DNA of 64,000 nucleotides from Kalmusia sp. IMI 367209 (lineage: Eukaryota; Ascomycota; Dothideomycetes; Pleosporales; Didymosphaeriaceae): contig JAPEUQ010000001.1 in assembly GCA_027946365.1 (NCBI GenBank), forward strand, positions 1,364,001 to 1,428,000. The letters are read 5' to 3'. The position numbers and the translations under genes are program-made. Shown here piece after piece: positions 33,393 through 43,928 of the stretch (position 1 is its first letter; every line of letters begins with the position of its first letter). The notes under the pieces were generated by a model, which worked only from the letters and a program-made list of their open reading frames with translations, made no database searches and was not told the DNA's origin.

Positions 33393-34084
33393 AAAGGATG
33401 ATCTCGCATATTTCAACTTTGCGTACACGTCGTACAGATAATCATACGAGCTTCGAGGAAACTTGACCGAGAAACAATGCACGATTACGTGGCGGTGCAA
33501 GTCTATATCTTAGGCTTTGTGAGCCCAATTTTTGTGTAGCGGCTTCCAAATAACGCTTAGAATTCTCAACGACTTGGATATGCACCGTCCAGTGAACGTG
33601 GGTGACTTTGATAGAGCGTGTAAGATACCGCGGCGGGGCTCAAGCTTGGAATTTCTGTCGCGAGCCGTTGGCTAGAAACATCGGCACCAGCCACGTCAAC
33701 TCTTCAACACCATGCCGAGCCACTTCGCTGGTTATAGCATATCCACAGTATTTATTTGACAAGCATTGAGATATGTCATCTTAGTCCGACTGATGCCTAG
33801 GTCTGTTTCTGTTTAGTTCTGACCCGTTAGCGGACCCACTCTGCTGCCTGAATACGAACGCCACGATGCCTTTCCATTGGCCAATCCGATATTGTCGCCT
33901 TGCAGCTCTGAAAATATCGACTATGCCCGCAAGAATAATGCGACTACAAATGCCTTCCCTCCTTGCTTGAGTTTATCGCCAATTCCATTTCATGCGATTC
34001 CATACACCGCGACCAGCACATCTACTCTTCCAGAATTCATCACGCTTCGCACAACACACTCTTAGGAAACTCGTCTAAGGCGTC
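33393..34084. other. Intergenic region upstream of the DUF4246 gene
   Basis: 692 bases; no gene supported. Presumably holds the 3' end of the STAND gene and the promoter of the DUF4246 gene. Confidence 0.4.
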
Positions 34085-36021
34085 ATGGCTGAATCCGGTA
34101 ATAGCAACAAGCTCGCTAAAAATCCACCTCTGCTCGGTTTGACCTATCCACTCAATAGCATCGCGGAACACGGTTGGATCAGTTACCCTGGAGTGCGACC
34201 ACGATATGCTAATGCGCTATCGGACTGGTTGGGGACTCCTCTCATGCTGCGCGAACGTAGCATGATCAGCACCATTGGTCAACTTACTGACAAACCTGAC
34301 TGGACTCGTAAGATCTTCGACGAGGAAATCGTTGCGAAATGGAAGAAGGAAGCGATCGAAATGTGGAAGAATGAAGCCCCAGAGAAACAATTCAGCGAGA
34401 AAATGTTTGACTACGTGAGCATTTCTTCTTGCATATGCTCATAAACTCAAGGCTGACCATGTAGTGTGTGGAGGAAATCCGAGACTATGCCAAGAAGGAG
34501 GAGAAACTTGGCTTTATCCCAGCGATCGATGCAAATGCCACCGTCTACAAGTCTGATAGTGTCATCTCCGCTCAGCTCAAAGAAGATCTTCGAGCAGCGG
34601 CTTCACCCCTGGAAGACGTTCCAGAAAGCGCCAAGGACTGGCATCCCGACTCGGACGAGAAAGTTCTTGACCTTGTGCACCCATCCTTGTTTCCCTTGTT
34701 GTACGGTCGCTCGAGAGTGCTGAAACCAGCATATGGTAATGTGCTCAATGATGGTGAGGAATGGGTTGGGGACAGTGGGATCGTACCCCTAGACGAATGC
34801 GAGCAATGGGTCGGGAAAGGCGGTATCATGCCCGTGCCCAAGAAGGCTGCATTGCAGGTCAATTCGTGGGCTGGCTTGACCTCCTGGGGCAACCGATACT
34901 TTGGAAGGTCACGTGAGCAACACTTCTACTCCGCCAAGTTCCAGTGGTTGCCGTGTGAGGTTGCATTTACAGAAGACAATTCTGTGAAGATTACTAGCTA
35001 CATCAACAACCTACAACCCAAAAACAATAAGCAACTCTACGAGATACTGGAGCGTATCATCGCCAAGACGATTCCAATGTGGAATCACACTCTAGACTCG
35101 ACCGATCTTGAGCAGGGTGAGCCACGAATCGATCTTCACAATATTCCCTGGGTCGATCCCGAAGGAGAGCGTGAGAGAGGCGAAGATGAAGATGAGGACG
35201 AAAGCGATGAGCTTGACCAGGAATGGGTGGAAGAGCACCGCATTCTCGTTCCACCTGAACCGGGATCCTACTCGACGCGCCGAGACTTTGCGCAGCCTTC
35301 CCCTCTCGAACCATCATCCACTGACCTCCGCAAAGACTTCTCAGACCACGGCCTCCAGATCATCGTCAAACTCGCCAACATCCACTTAACCCCCGAGAAG
35401 CCAAACTACGACGGCGGAGCTTGGCACATAGAAGGCCAGCTGAACGAACACATCTGCGCCTCCGCACTATACTACTACGATAGCTCCAATATCAGCGACT
35501 CGTACCTCTCTTTCCGCGAGGCAACAAGCGTCGAACATCTCTCCGATAAACCGTACGAACAGTCTGACTACTCCCACTTCGAACTTCTGTACGGCATTGA
35601 GCAAGACGGCCCCGCAGTCCAAGAATTAGGTCGTGTGCTCACTCGTGAGGGCCGAATGTTGACATTTCCGAACGTACTTCAGCACCGCGTGAGCCCTTTT
35701 TCGCTCGCAGATCCAACACGGCCTGGTCATCGGAAGATCCTGGCGCTGTTCTTAGTCGATCCGTATACCAGGATACCATCTACTGCAAACGTGCCGCCAC
35801 AGCAGAAGGAGTGGTGGAAGGAAATGGTGCATTCGTTGGATCGTGTGGGAGATTTGCCCGCAGAGTTGCGCAATTGGGTGACAGACAGCGCTGGCGATTT
35901 TCCGATTGAGCTGGAGGAGGCGAAGAAGTTGAGGTTGGAATTGATGAATGAGCGTCGATTGTTCATTGCGGATCACGAGACAAGGCTCTTAGAGGAAGCG
36001 TTCAGCTTTTGCGAGCACTGA
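34085..36021 (+). CDS. DUF4246 family protein
   Basis: Two exons, 34085-34414 and 34465-36021, phase 0, separated by a 50-base GTGAGC...GTAG intron; 628 residues. The sequence has the family features: an N-terminal stretch ending in a conserved TRKIFDEEIVAKWK helix, a KFQWLPCEV motif, an acidic low-complexity linker (EGERERGEDEDEDESDELDQ), and a C-terminal half with LQIIVKLANIHLTPEKPNY, GGAWHIEGQLNEHICASALYYYD, and NVLQHRVSPFSLADPTRPGHRKILALFLVDP. The HxxG..NE.I/ and ..HR motifs look like the metal- and 2-oxoglutarate-binding positions of dioxygenase folds, so an Fe(II)/2-oxoglutarate oxygenase-type activity is a reasonable inference. Function is unproven. DUF4246 genes are often multicopy in ascomycetes. 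Confidence 0.9.
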
Positions 36022-36551
36022 TTGCTGAAACTATTAATCGTTGGCTGCGAGCAACGATCGAGCTTGCTAGATCATTTTTTTCCTTTACTTGTGAGAAAGT
36101 CTCTGAGTATGGTTTGCAAGCATTATCACTCTTTCACGCGCTAAGTCTAATTCTGGGTGTGCTCCTTTTGGTACGTTCGTTACGGTGCGTAGGCTATATC
36201 CGGAATACACCAGCATTTCTTACTTTGGCCTTTAAATATTGTGCGAATGTGAGAGAGAAGTGTGCCATTCCATACGGATTGGCTCGCGCACGGTAAGTCG
36301 TCAAGAAAGAGTTATAACATCACGGGCAAGACGGCAATGAGCTCCTACTAAAACTCTAGCATGAAAAAACTCCTATTAACGGCACCGTAGACTTGGCTGT
36401 TGAATGCGGGTTATACTAAAATAAGACTATGTCTAAAAATAATGGAGAAACGATCACGGACAATAAAGCGTGAGAAAAGTCTTCAGCGGGGGCTTTCATT
36501 TGCAGCGTTTAGATCAACCTCTTGCAAAACATATATTCCTTCGCCATGGCA
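36022..36551. other. Intergenic region between convergent genes
   Basis: 530 bases. A 95-codon open frame over 36009-36296 with a hydrophobic stretch starts from a non-ATG codon inside the preceding gene and is not taken as real. Confidence 0.4.
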
Positions 36552-37760
36552 TTATTTAGGAGCTACTACCTCTCTGCTGGAATCCAATGGTCCTTCGTAA
36601 TGTACCTCCTTTAAGTTGTTACCAATTTCCATAGCAGCCAATTCATGATCATCCAGACCCTCCTCCAAGCGTCTGTATTGCACCCAGTCAGACCGAATCA
36701 CCCGTTCGCTATTTTCGGTAAGAGAGAAGAGAGACGTGTGTTTCGTCCTATCTCGACTGCGCTTCTGGGACACAATTGCCGAAGAACCGGAGTTGTTGCG
36801 TTGGAAGCATCGTCGCATTAGTGGAGCATATGCTTGAAGGCAACAACATAGAAGTCCAGTCACGGGCTCCGCTGCAGCCCACAAGGCGACTGAGACGTAG
36901 TTCCCTTTGGTATCTCACGGTCAATTGTGAGAGCTTTAAACTAAGTTGCGAATGAAAAGCAAGGCTAACTTACAAGGTATATCCTCTGGAGGTGTATGCA
37001 AGAAAATTACCAGTCGAACGATGCTGATAATGGTAACAAATCCACCCAGGAGGAAAAAGGAAATGACACCAATTTTATCCGTGCGAGCCATCTGAATACC
37101 CCATACAAGACGAACGGGCAATATAAGGACCGTAACATCGAAAACGATAGTCGGCACTGATTGTCCTAGGAGAATGTCCGTCAAAGGGAGGCAGGTACCT
37201 GCATCCGGCTTCCAATTTGCTTCGACAGGGTTGCAGCGGAATGCCGTGGCGAAACCAGACGCTACAACCCACACAGCGATTAAGGCACCTAGTCCATAAC
37301 ACTGGTATCGCAGCGATTTGGAGACAGAAAAGAGGCGAATGTAAAGAGAAAGAAAACAGTACTTGTACATTGCGAGCCCAGGAGTATAGACGAGTAGGAG
37401 GATATACACGTAGTAATAAAATCGTTCAACTTTTTCCGGATGCGTTATCATCGTAACGACTTCATGTTTCCCAGAACCATTTTTCACTAAGACCAGAAAA
37501 AGTGCAGGGTTAAGTACCGCAAATAGCTAGCAATATTAGATGGTTCTAGTCGATGCCTGTATTCCACTTACCATCGTCGCAAGGGCAATCCAGTCATCAT
37601 ACCACAATGGCGTGTGCGAGGAGACTCGAGCATAGAATCGTAGCAAGATGGTGACGATAGGGAAAACGATGAAGAATACACTTGTCCCTATCATAGTTGG
37701 GACTCTGGTCGCGTTCCATACACTAGTGGGAACACCATTGATCAGATCAGGGGCCGACAT
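36552..37760 (-). CDS. Rhodopsin-domain integral membrane protein (fungal seven-helix family)
   Basis: Three exons, 37760-37572, 37526-36974 and 36889-36552, with introns of 45 and 84 bases, all joins in frame; 359 residues. Seven hydrophobic segments can be followed, from TSVFFIVFPIVTILLRFYARV at the start to LWAAAEPVTGLLCCCLQAYA near the end, together with the family markers PLWYDDWIALATM, GLAMYKYCFLSLYIRLF, FRCNPVEANW and LPVRLVWGIQMARTDKIGVISFFLLGGFV. A cytosolic tail of about 90 residues follows. The family (fungal rhodopsin-domain / Pth11-related) is often viewed as receptor-like, but ligands are unknown and there is no CFEM domain here. An in-frame ATG nine codons upstream (37787) is an alternative start. 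Confidence 0.85.
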
Positions 37761-38558
37761 AGCTGCAAAGCGAAAATTTTTGAACATTGCGATTAAGCTT
37801 TCTATCTATGCTTAAAGATGCTTCGACGCATTTGTTGTCAGCCTAATCCATGATGTGCGCTCCTTGAAGAGCCGATAATGCTGTGTAACAACCGTCATAT
37901 GACTGTAATTAACCTGAATCTTGGGATTGGTTCCCGACCTTATAGCTCACGAAGATCATTACGTCTTCTCTTCTAGTTGGTCCTCGATCCCATTTGGCGG
38001 GAAAAACCATATTGTGCTCTCCAATACGCTTACGAGTCAATCTCGAAGCGTTACCAACAGTGAGGTAGTGTGGAACTGTCAGCAAGAGGCTGCATGAACG
38101 CTTCTGTCGCAGCATGAATCAGTGAACCTAGACGAAAGTAGGCAACCTGAAGATAGCATTTTTAATTTTCCCAAATGAGCCTTTTCCCTCACCGCTATCA
38201 CCCTGTTATAGATGCAGACGCAAATTTGCGTCCAAGGTGCTACCATAAGTATCAGCTCACACTACCATTGCTTGTAGCGATACCTAGGGAATCTTTAAAT
38301 CGATAGCCTAGATGCACACGCACAGGCTTCCCACCGAGAATCATCCACGTACGTGTTTCCCAGCACCAAGCAGATCACGAGTCACCCGATACACACAGGT
38401 AATCTTTACATAGAACGGTTCATCCATTCGTTTAACTGTAACCGGCTCATGTTATTCAGACCGCGCATCCACTCGTGTCAATTTATCTTACAAAATCACT
38501 GCTCCCCTGGTCATAAAATTTCCCTATTCAACACGATCCATCTGATATGCTCACCGAC
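37761..38558. other. Intergenic region
   Basis: About 800 bases between the start of the rhodopsin-domain gene and the end of the wall-protein gene, both on the minus strand. Nothing recognisable apart from presumed promoter and terminator sequence. Confidence 0.4.
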
Positions 38559-40082
38559 TCAGTATAACAGCGCAGCAACGACCAAAGCCATCCCCAGCGC
38601 TACAGAACTGCATCGAACCTGCACTGCACCACCCTTAGGCCCCAACGCCTCCGTACTTGCACCAGGATACGCCGCCGTCGACATCTCACCAAGAGAACCA
38701 TTACTCATGCTATTCTCCACTGTGTTCGAACACGTCGTAGTCGAGTTCTGCATGTGCACAGTGACGGTGGACGTGACTTGAGAAGTCACGCCTGTGCCAT
38801 ATGCAGAGATCTGGGATGGTACCCATGTGCCGCTACCGTTGGGGTAGGAGTATTCTCCGCTGTGGTAACGCTTGCTGAGGGGGAGCGCTGGGATAGGGCG
38901 GTGAGTCTAAGGCGTTCGTGATTGCGGGGAAGGCTTCCATGTCGGTGAAGGAAGAGATGAAAATACCCTCTGTGGTGGTTACAGGAGCGGGTGGAGATGT
39001 CGAGAGGGCGAGGGATATGGAAGGTGAGGAGACGCCGTACCCAGGGAGGGAGATGAAGCTACCCTCTGTGGAAGACGAGGAGAATCCGTAGCCGGGAAGT
39101 GTAGCGTTGGTCGTCGAGGAGATAGTTGTGCCCTCAGTGGAGATACCGACGGAAGTTGGCGTCGGAGAGAGCAGCGTGATGGCGGTGGAGATGCTCGTTC
39201 CAATAAGGCTTATCGTCGTATTCCAGGTTGTCGGCTTGGGCACGACCGTGGATGTAGTGCTGTTCGACCAAATGGGAGAGGAGGCGATATGAGTAGACAC
39301 GGGGTTAGTATTGGAGGACCACCATGTGCTAGACTTCAGAGTGCGTGTCAAAACAACTGTGGCCGTTGACTTAGAAGTTATGTGCACCGTTGTGGTTGGT
39401 GCTGGTTGGAGCTGCGTAGCCGCTGAGGTATTCGTATACTTTGGCTCACTGATCACGCTGCTCAAATAGTCAGTCATACCATCAAAAGTCAGGAGGAGAA
39501 CAACGTACACCGCACTAGGGACCAGCCACATGAGATGAGCTGCTCGGCAAAGAAGCAGGTCCTGAATCGAACGGACCCACTGCAGAGTCAGCCTTAACGG
39601 CGGAAGAGCTAGGATGCTTCGACTTGACGGTCTTAGTGACAAAGACAATTGATTTGTTGGTAACTGAAATTATCGTCTTCTTGTCACCGCTATCATTACT
39701 AGACTCATCAGCCAATGCTCAGAGCTGCAAAGCATGACTTACCTAGGAGTCGGAGGGTCCGATGGCTTGTCCTCTCCGGTACCTGAAACCGTGACAAAAA
39801 CAGTCTCAGTCACCTGGACAGTCTTGGTCTCGGGGCAGAGATACGTCAATTGAGTAGTTGTGCCCTTGATGACCGCGTCGTCCGTGCAAAGCTTCGGCAT
39901 GCAACAAGTGTCGGAGGAGGCCGGGCCGGTCGGAGCAGAAGTTATCTCGGGCGGAGGCGGGCGAGTAATCGTACCATCAGCAAGAGTAGCCGCAGCTGTA
40001 AATAGATCAGTTTGACGGATTCTTCTTGGATATGGAATCACTTACCTGCTACGACAGCGAGCATGACGTTGCGAGCGTACAT
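38559..40082 (-). CDS. GPI-anchored Ser/Thr-rich cell-wall protein
   Basis: Five exons fit: 40082-40046, 39995-39743, 39689-39530, 39444-38967 and 38887-38559, giving about 418 residues. The N-terminus MYARNVMLAVVAAAATLADG is a signal peptide completed across the first intron. A short Cys-containing segment (SDTCCMPKLCTDD, then LTYLCPETKTVQVTETVFVTV) follows, then a long Ser/Thr/Pro-rich region with many N-x-S/T sites and imperfect repeats around STEG..IS and LPGYG(F/V)SS. The last exon ends in a hydrophobic tail (VALGMALVVAALLY) preceded by a small-residue region, as expected for GPI attachment. It would be a heavily O-glycosylated wall or surface protein. The third intron (39529-39445, GTGGCT donor) is the least certain boundary. 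No enzyme domain is seen. Confidence 0.75.
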
Positions 40083-40756
40083 AATGGTCAGTATTCCGAC
40101 GGGCTGTTGTTGGTTTAGACCTGCTCTTCCAGTTTTCTATAGTGTGACGCGTTTCCAAACGTGCCACAAACGCCCGAACCCAGCAACAAACGACTATCAA
40201 CTATAACCCTATGCCCATTTCGACTCCAGCAGTTGGCCAGCTGGATCCACCCACGGGGTAACAAATAGGACGCGAGATCGGTACTTACAAGCTTAAAGAG
40301 CGACTGTGGTGAGAAGCTAGGGTTTCAGAAGCGAGTGCGAGAGGGTGAGTTGAGTAAGAGAGAGTCGAATGCGAACACGCAAGGCATATAACACACGAGC
40401 ATCAATACCACTAGTGTGGTCTTGGCGGTGTCTGAAGTGGCTTCACCGCGAACAATGCTGAGCAGTAAGTAAACAGGCTGTGCCGATGAAGTGAATGAGC
40501 GGAATCGCGTGTTTAGCGGCAGCGGGGCGGTGTGTTGACGTCGACAACCGTTGGCAAATTGGGCTCGAGGTATAGCCTATGAGATGGCAGTCCAACGCAT
40601 ATAACGTTTGCATAGCGGGTGTTGCAGGCCAAAAAAGATAGGAAGTAAATAGAACATAGAGACAAGTATGAGATTAACAATGGATTCGCATGTTCTTTCA
40701 CGACTGCCGTAAAAAATATCGCCAAATTTTCATACAAGAAACATATCTCATACCGC
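40083..40756. other. Intergenic region
   Basis: 674 bases containing the promoter of the wall-protein gene and the 3' flank of the DUF2458 gene. No gene is supported. Confidence 0.4.
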
Positions 40757-41533
40757 CTAGTCCCCATACAACTCCATCAAATGGTTCAACATCTTCCGTT
40801 GCAACTCGAGGACCTCCTTCTTCGTGACCTTCTTCGCCTCTTGCCCATCCTCAGTTCCAGCACCAGCTTCGCAGCCATCCGGCAGCATAAGATCCGGCCT
40901 AACACCGAAGAAAGGCACGCCTAAGCTCTTCAACTGCGCCTTTTGCGCTCCAACCATCCGCTGACAAGCCCTGTACACCTTTTGATCATATTGCTCCAGC
41001 TCCTCCTTCTCGCATTCCGGAGTGCGCAGCGGCGTAATAGTTCCAGCTAGACCAGGTAGCGAGAGCACAGCGAGATGCGCCTTCTCGTTCTCGCGCTTCG
41101 CGGTTTGGTCGTTGATGAGGCGCTGGCGGCCTGCCTCCCAGTCCTTTATGTTGCGTACTTGATCTTGCATCAATTTCTGGATGGAGGGCACGAAGTTCGG
41201 GCTCTGCGTTGCGATCTTGGACACGCAGCGAAGGCCGTGTTTCCATTCTGTGATCGTGGCAGGGTCGATGGTGGAAGTTGATGTCCGGCTTTTTGGCAGC
41301 TGCCTATTAGGCAGGGCGCTGAGTCTTGGGTCTGAAGATTGCTGCTGTCCATACAAGATGCCTGGCTGAGCGAGATGATGTGACGATGGTACATGTTCAG
41401 ATTGAATTGGGTATTGGTTAGCCAAGGGTTGTTGCTGGGATGGTATGGGCGGAGTTGCGGTCTGTGGCAGACTTGCCAGAGTCGCTAGGATTTGCTCGAG
41501 ATTGAGGTCAGGTTGGCCGTGATCCTCCGCCAT
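40757..41533 (-). CDS. DUF2458 family protein
   Basis: Single exon, 258 residues from the ATG at 41533, which has a good AAAATGG context; an ATG 18 codons upstream is less likely. The N-terminal half is Gln/Pro-rich and disordered. The C-terminal half carries the DUF2458 core: SDPRLSALPNRQLP, then STIDPATITEWKHGLRCVSKIA, IQKLMQDQVRNIKDWEAGRQRLI, and a coiled-coil-like end (KKEVLELQRKMLNHLMELYGD). This is a conserved single-copy ascomycete family of unknown function, probably nuclear or cytosolic. It lies head to head with the COX14-type gene, sharing a promoter region of about 400 bases. Confidence 0.88.
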   Translation of the reverse strand: MAEDHGQPDLNLEQILATLASLPQTATPPIPSQQQPLANQYPIQSEHVPSSHHLAQPGILYGQQQSSDPRLSALPNRQLPKSRTSTSTIDPATITEWKHGLRCVSKIATQSPNFVPSIQKLMQDQVRNIKDWEAGRQRLINDQTAKRENEKAHLAVLSLPGLAGTITPLRTPECEKEELEQYDQKVYRACQRMVGAQKAQLKSLGVPFFGVRPDLMLPDGCEAGAGTEDGQEAKKVTKKEVLELQRKMLNHLMELYGD

Positions 41534-41930
41534 TTTGATATATATAGCTCTTGAAGCGATGAAACGGTGGAGATTTTCAGCGCGCATGCAGTATTTTCAA
41601 AAGGAACCGAGTGAACGATATTCGCTTTGGTAGAGTGAGGGTTTGTTGAAAACAACCATGGCGCGCTATTTCACAGTGAATGCTGGTGTACACCAAGATT
41701 TTTCTCTCCCTACTCTGCCATACTTAAAGAATCACACGCATCAGAAGCTCTTCGAATAATTCTATCTGTCGTTTGACGTTACCAACAATACAAGCTCCAT
41801 GAAGTTCCCGGCTCAAAGTAGCGCCGACGCCCGATGACCCCAGCGTGCAACTAACTTTTGCCGCATCGTTCGACCTCCCATCCCCCCAATTCCGGCATCC
41901 CACGCCAATTCCCTTTCTTCTCCCGCCAGC
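41534..41930. other. Divergent promoter between DUF2458 and COX14-type genes
   Basis: 397 bases between two start codons on opposite strands. Nothing coding is supported on either strand. Confidence 0.4.
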
Positions 41931-42820
41931 ATGTCGAAGTCCCCCCGCGACTCGACGCGCTTCACCGCCACAGGAGTATGGGCGCACACGAAGCCCGGCG
42001 GGCGCGCCACAACACTGCAATTCGCAGACCCAGCGCCCAAAAACGAGACGCCGCAGCAGAAAGTCAAGAGGCTAAGGGATGCCGCGAACCGGGCGAAGAT
42101 GGCGCAGGTGACCAAGTGGGATTACATGTATTTGTATGGGAGGATGGCGGCCGATGCGGCGCATAGGTTTACGGTTTATGGGATTATTTTTGCTACTGGT
42201 ACGTTCCACGCTCTTACTTCACACTGGTCTTGGTCAATTGGAGGACGATAAGTTCGTTCAATAATATTATGCATCGGCTAATTGTGAGAATAGGCTGCAT
42301 TGGTGTGCTCGCCGTCTTCTCGATAGGAGACATGGTCGTCTACAACCGCCGCAAACGTGCCATCTTCTTCGAAGACCAAGAACGCGAACAAGCTAAGATC
42401 CTCGCCCTCGCCCGCGACGCCGTTCTATCTGGCTCTGCCACACCCGCGCAAACCGCCCTCGTAGAAGGAATTGCAGAAGAGGAGCGGCTGATGGAGATCA
42501 AGAAGGCGGAGCGGAAGCTGCCATCGAGAATGCTGTGGTTCTTGCACGGTGATTGGAATGAAGATAAATCACTAAAGGAACAGAGGAGGCTTGCTGTTGA
42601 AGATTTCCAGAAAAAGGAGGGAGAAGCAAGCCAGAGTGGGAGCGTTACGCAGGCCGTACAAGCAGCGCACCAGGCACGCTTGAATTCTGCGGAAGTGCCC
42701 CCAATTGGTGGCCCGCTCGACCAGCAAGCTGCGAAGGCGACTGCATTCGCAGAGAACACGGCGAAGGGAGTAAGCAGAGGCTGGTTCGGATGGATCCTCG
42801 GCGGATCGAAGAAGGAATAA
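41931..42820 (+). CDS. Cytochrome c oxidase assembly (COX14-type) domain protein
   Basis: Two exons, 41931-42198 and 42294-42820, with a 95-base GTACGT...ATAG intron; 264 residues. The N-terminus fits the fungal family pattern (STRFTATGVWAHTKPGG, then ETPQQKVKRLRDAANRAKMAQ), followed by one membrane helix around AAHRFTVYGIIFATGGCIGVLAVFSIGDMVVYNRRKR, completed across the intron, and a long charged, helical C-terminal part ending with SRGWFGWILGG. Family members are inner-membrane proteins of mitochondria needed for cytochrome oxidase assembly; the extended matrix or intermembrane-space tail is usual in filamentous fungi. Assignment to COX14 rests on the helix and flanking pattern rather than on a catalytic site. 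Confidence 0.82.
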
Positions 42821-43036
42821 AAAAGTTGCTGGGCAAAGGAGGGGACTGCGGTCCGTGTACCATATCGATCTCCCAGCTTGTATAATGCTGTGTCACTACT
42901 GTACTGCATCATGGCGTTGGGAAGCTGAATTTAGGGGTAGAATTTGGCTTGGGTACCTTGACGTTCGTGTCTATAATTCCACACCTGTTCCAATACCCAA
43001 AACTCCATATACAAACAAAGCGAGCGAGCGTTTACG

Positions 43037-43653
43037 TTATTGTTCCGATTGGGCCGAGACTGGAATGTAGTTCCGGCGTTCACGGGCTCTCTGTAGAGAC
43101 ATCAGCTCAGTTTCATTGGGCTCATAAATGCGCGACCGAGACTCTGTCTCTCGTCTCACGTCTGACGTACCTCTGCCCACTGATCTATCCACGGCCTCAC
43201 CCCCGCATAGCTCAACAGTCCCACCGTCGCCAGGATGAATATCCAGACTACCGCCTGATCTTTCGCCGAATCTCTCTCTGCAATTTATCAGTGGCCGGCC
43301 CCCCTCAAGCGTATCCGATGTACGTACGGAAGCAGGTCGTAAACACATTCTCCTCCTTCGTGCCCTGACAAAACGCATAACCTAGGCAAAACTGCCGATT
43401 ACAATCATTGCACGTCTTCTTATTCGCGCGGTCTCTCAGGTCAGGGGAGGGTCCCTTATTCGGAGTGCTAGCGGGCGCATCGAGGGCGACGATAGTGCTA
43501 TTTCCATTGCAAGTGCACTTGCAGAAGGACGTCGGCGCTGGGGGGTCAGCTTATACTTGCGCAATTTCGTAGAGTATACAAACTTTTAGCCAGCGCAAGA
43601 GAGAAGAGCGAAAGGAAAGCCAACAGCAGCAGCCATGATGTATGTCTTCGCAT
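43037..43653 (-). CDS. Small Cys-rich secretory-pathway membrane protein, four exons
   Basis: Four exons, 43653-43584, 43537-43328, 43277-43171 and 43090-43037, with introns of 46, 50 and 80 bases; 146 residues. All joins keep frame and no single open frame shows the gene. It has a signal peptide (TSWLLLLAFLSLFSLALA), a lumenal domain of about 75 residues with nine cysteines (FCKCTCNGNST, KKTCNDCNRQFCLGYAFCQG, VFTTCF), a single membrane helix (VVWIFILATVGLLSYAGV) and a short basic C-terminal tail (RARERRNYIP). It is therefore a type I membrane protein, probably of ER, Golgi or vacuole. I believe similar single-copy proteins are widespread in ascomycetes, but I know of no assigned function. 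It lies head to head with the RRM-type gene. Confidence 0.8.
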
Positions 43654-43928
43654 GGTCGCGCAGCTGGATGAGATAGCTCATCGAGCACATAGGCGCAGGT
43701 TACTTACCACGATGCATGCCTGCCGCGGCGAACCAGGCGCACGGACGCCGGGTCCAGCCAACCGGCGCTACTTTTGCTCGAATCCTTCTCCCCTCCACTT
43801 GCAAACTGCCGCGTGCGACTGTGGGCGCGCACCTCAATTAATATCTGTGAATACCCGTGCCCAGTTCGTCTCGCATAGCGGCGCGTACATCCATCTAGAG
43901 ACGGGACGCAAAACGACCGCTGCGCTCG

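Noticed and set aside
36009..36296. A 95-codon frame overlapping the end of the DUF4246 gene, with a membrane-like stretch
   Set aside because: It starts with a non-ATG codon inside the previous coding region and has no homology that I can see.
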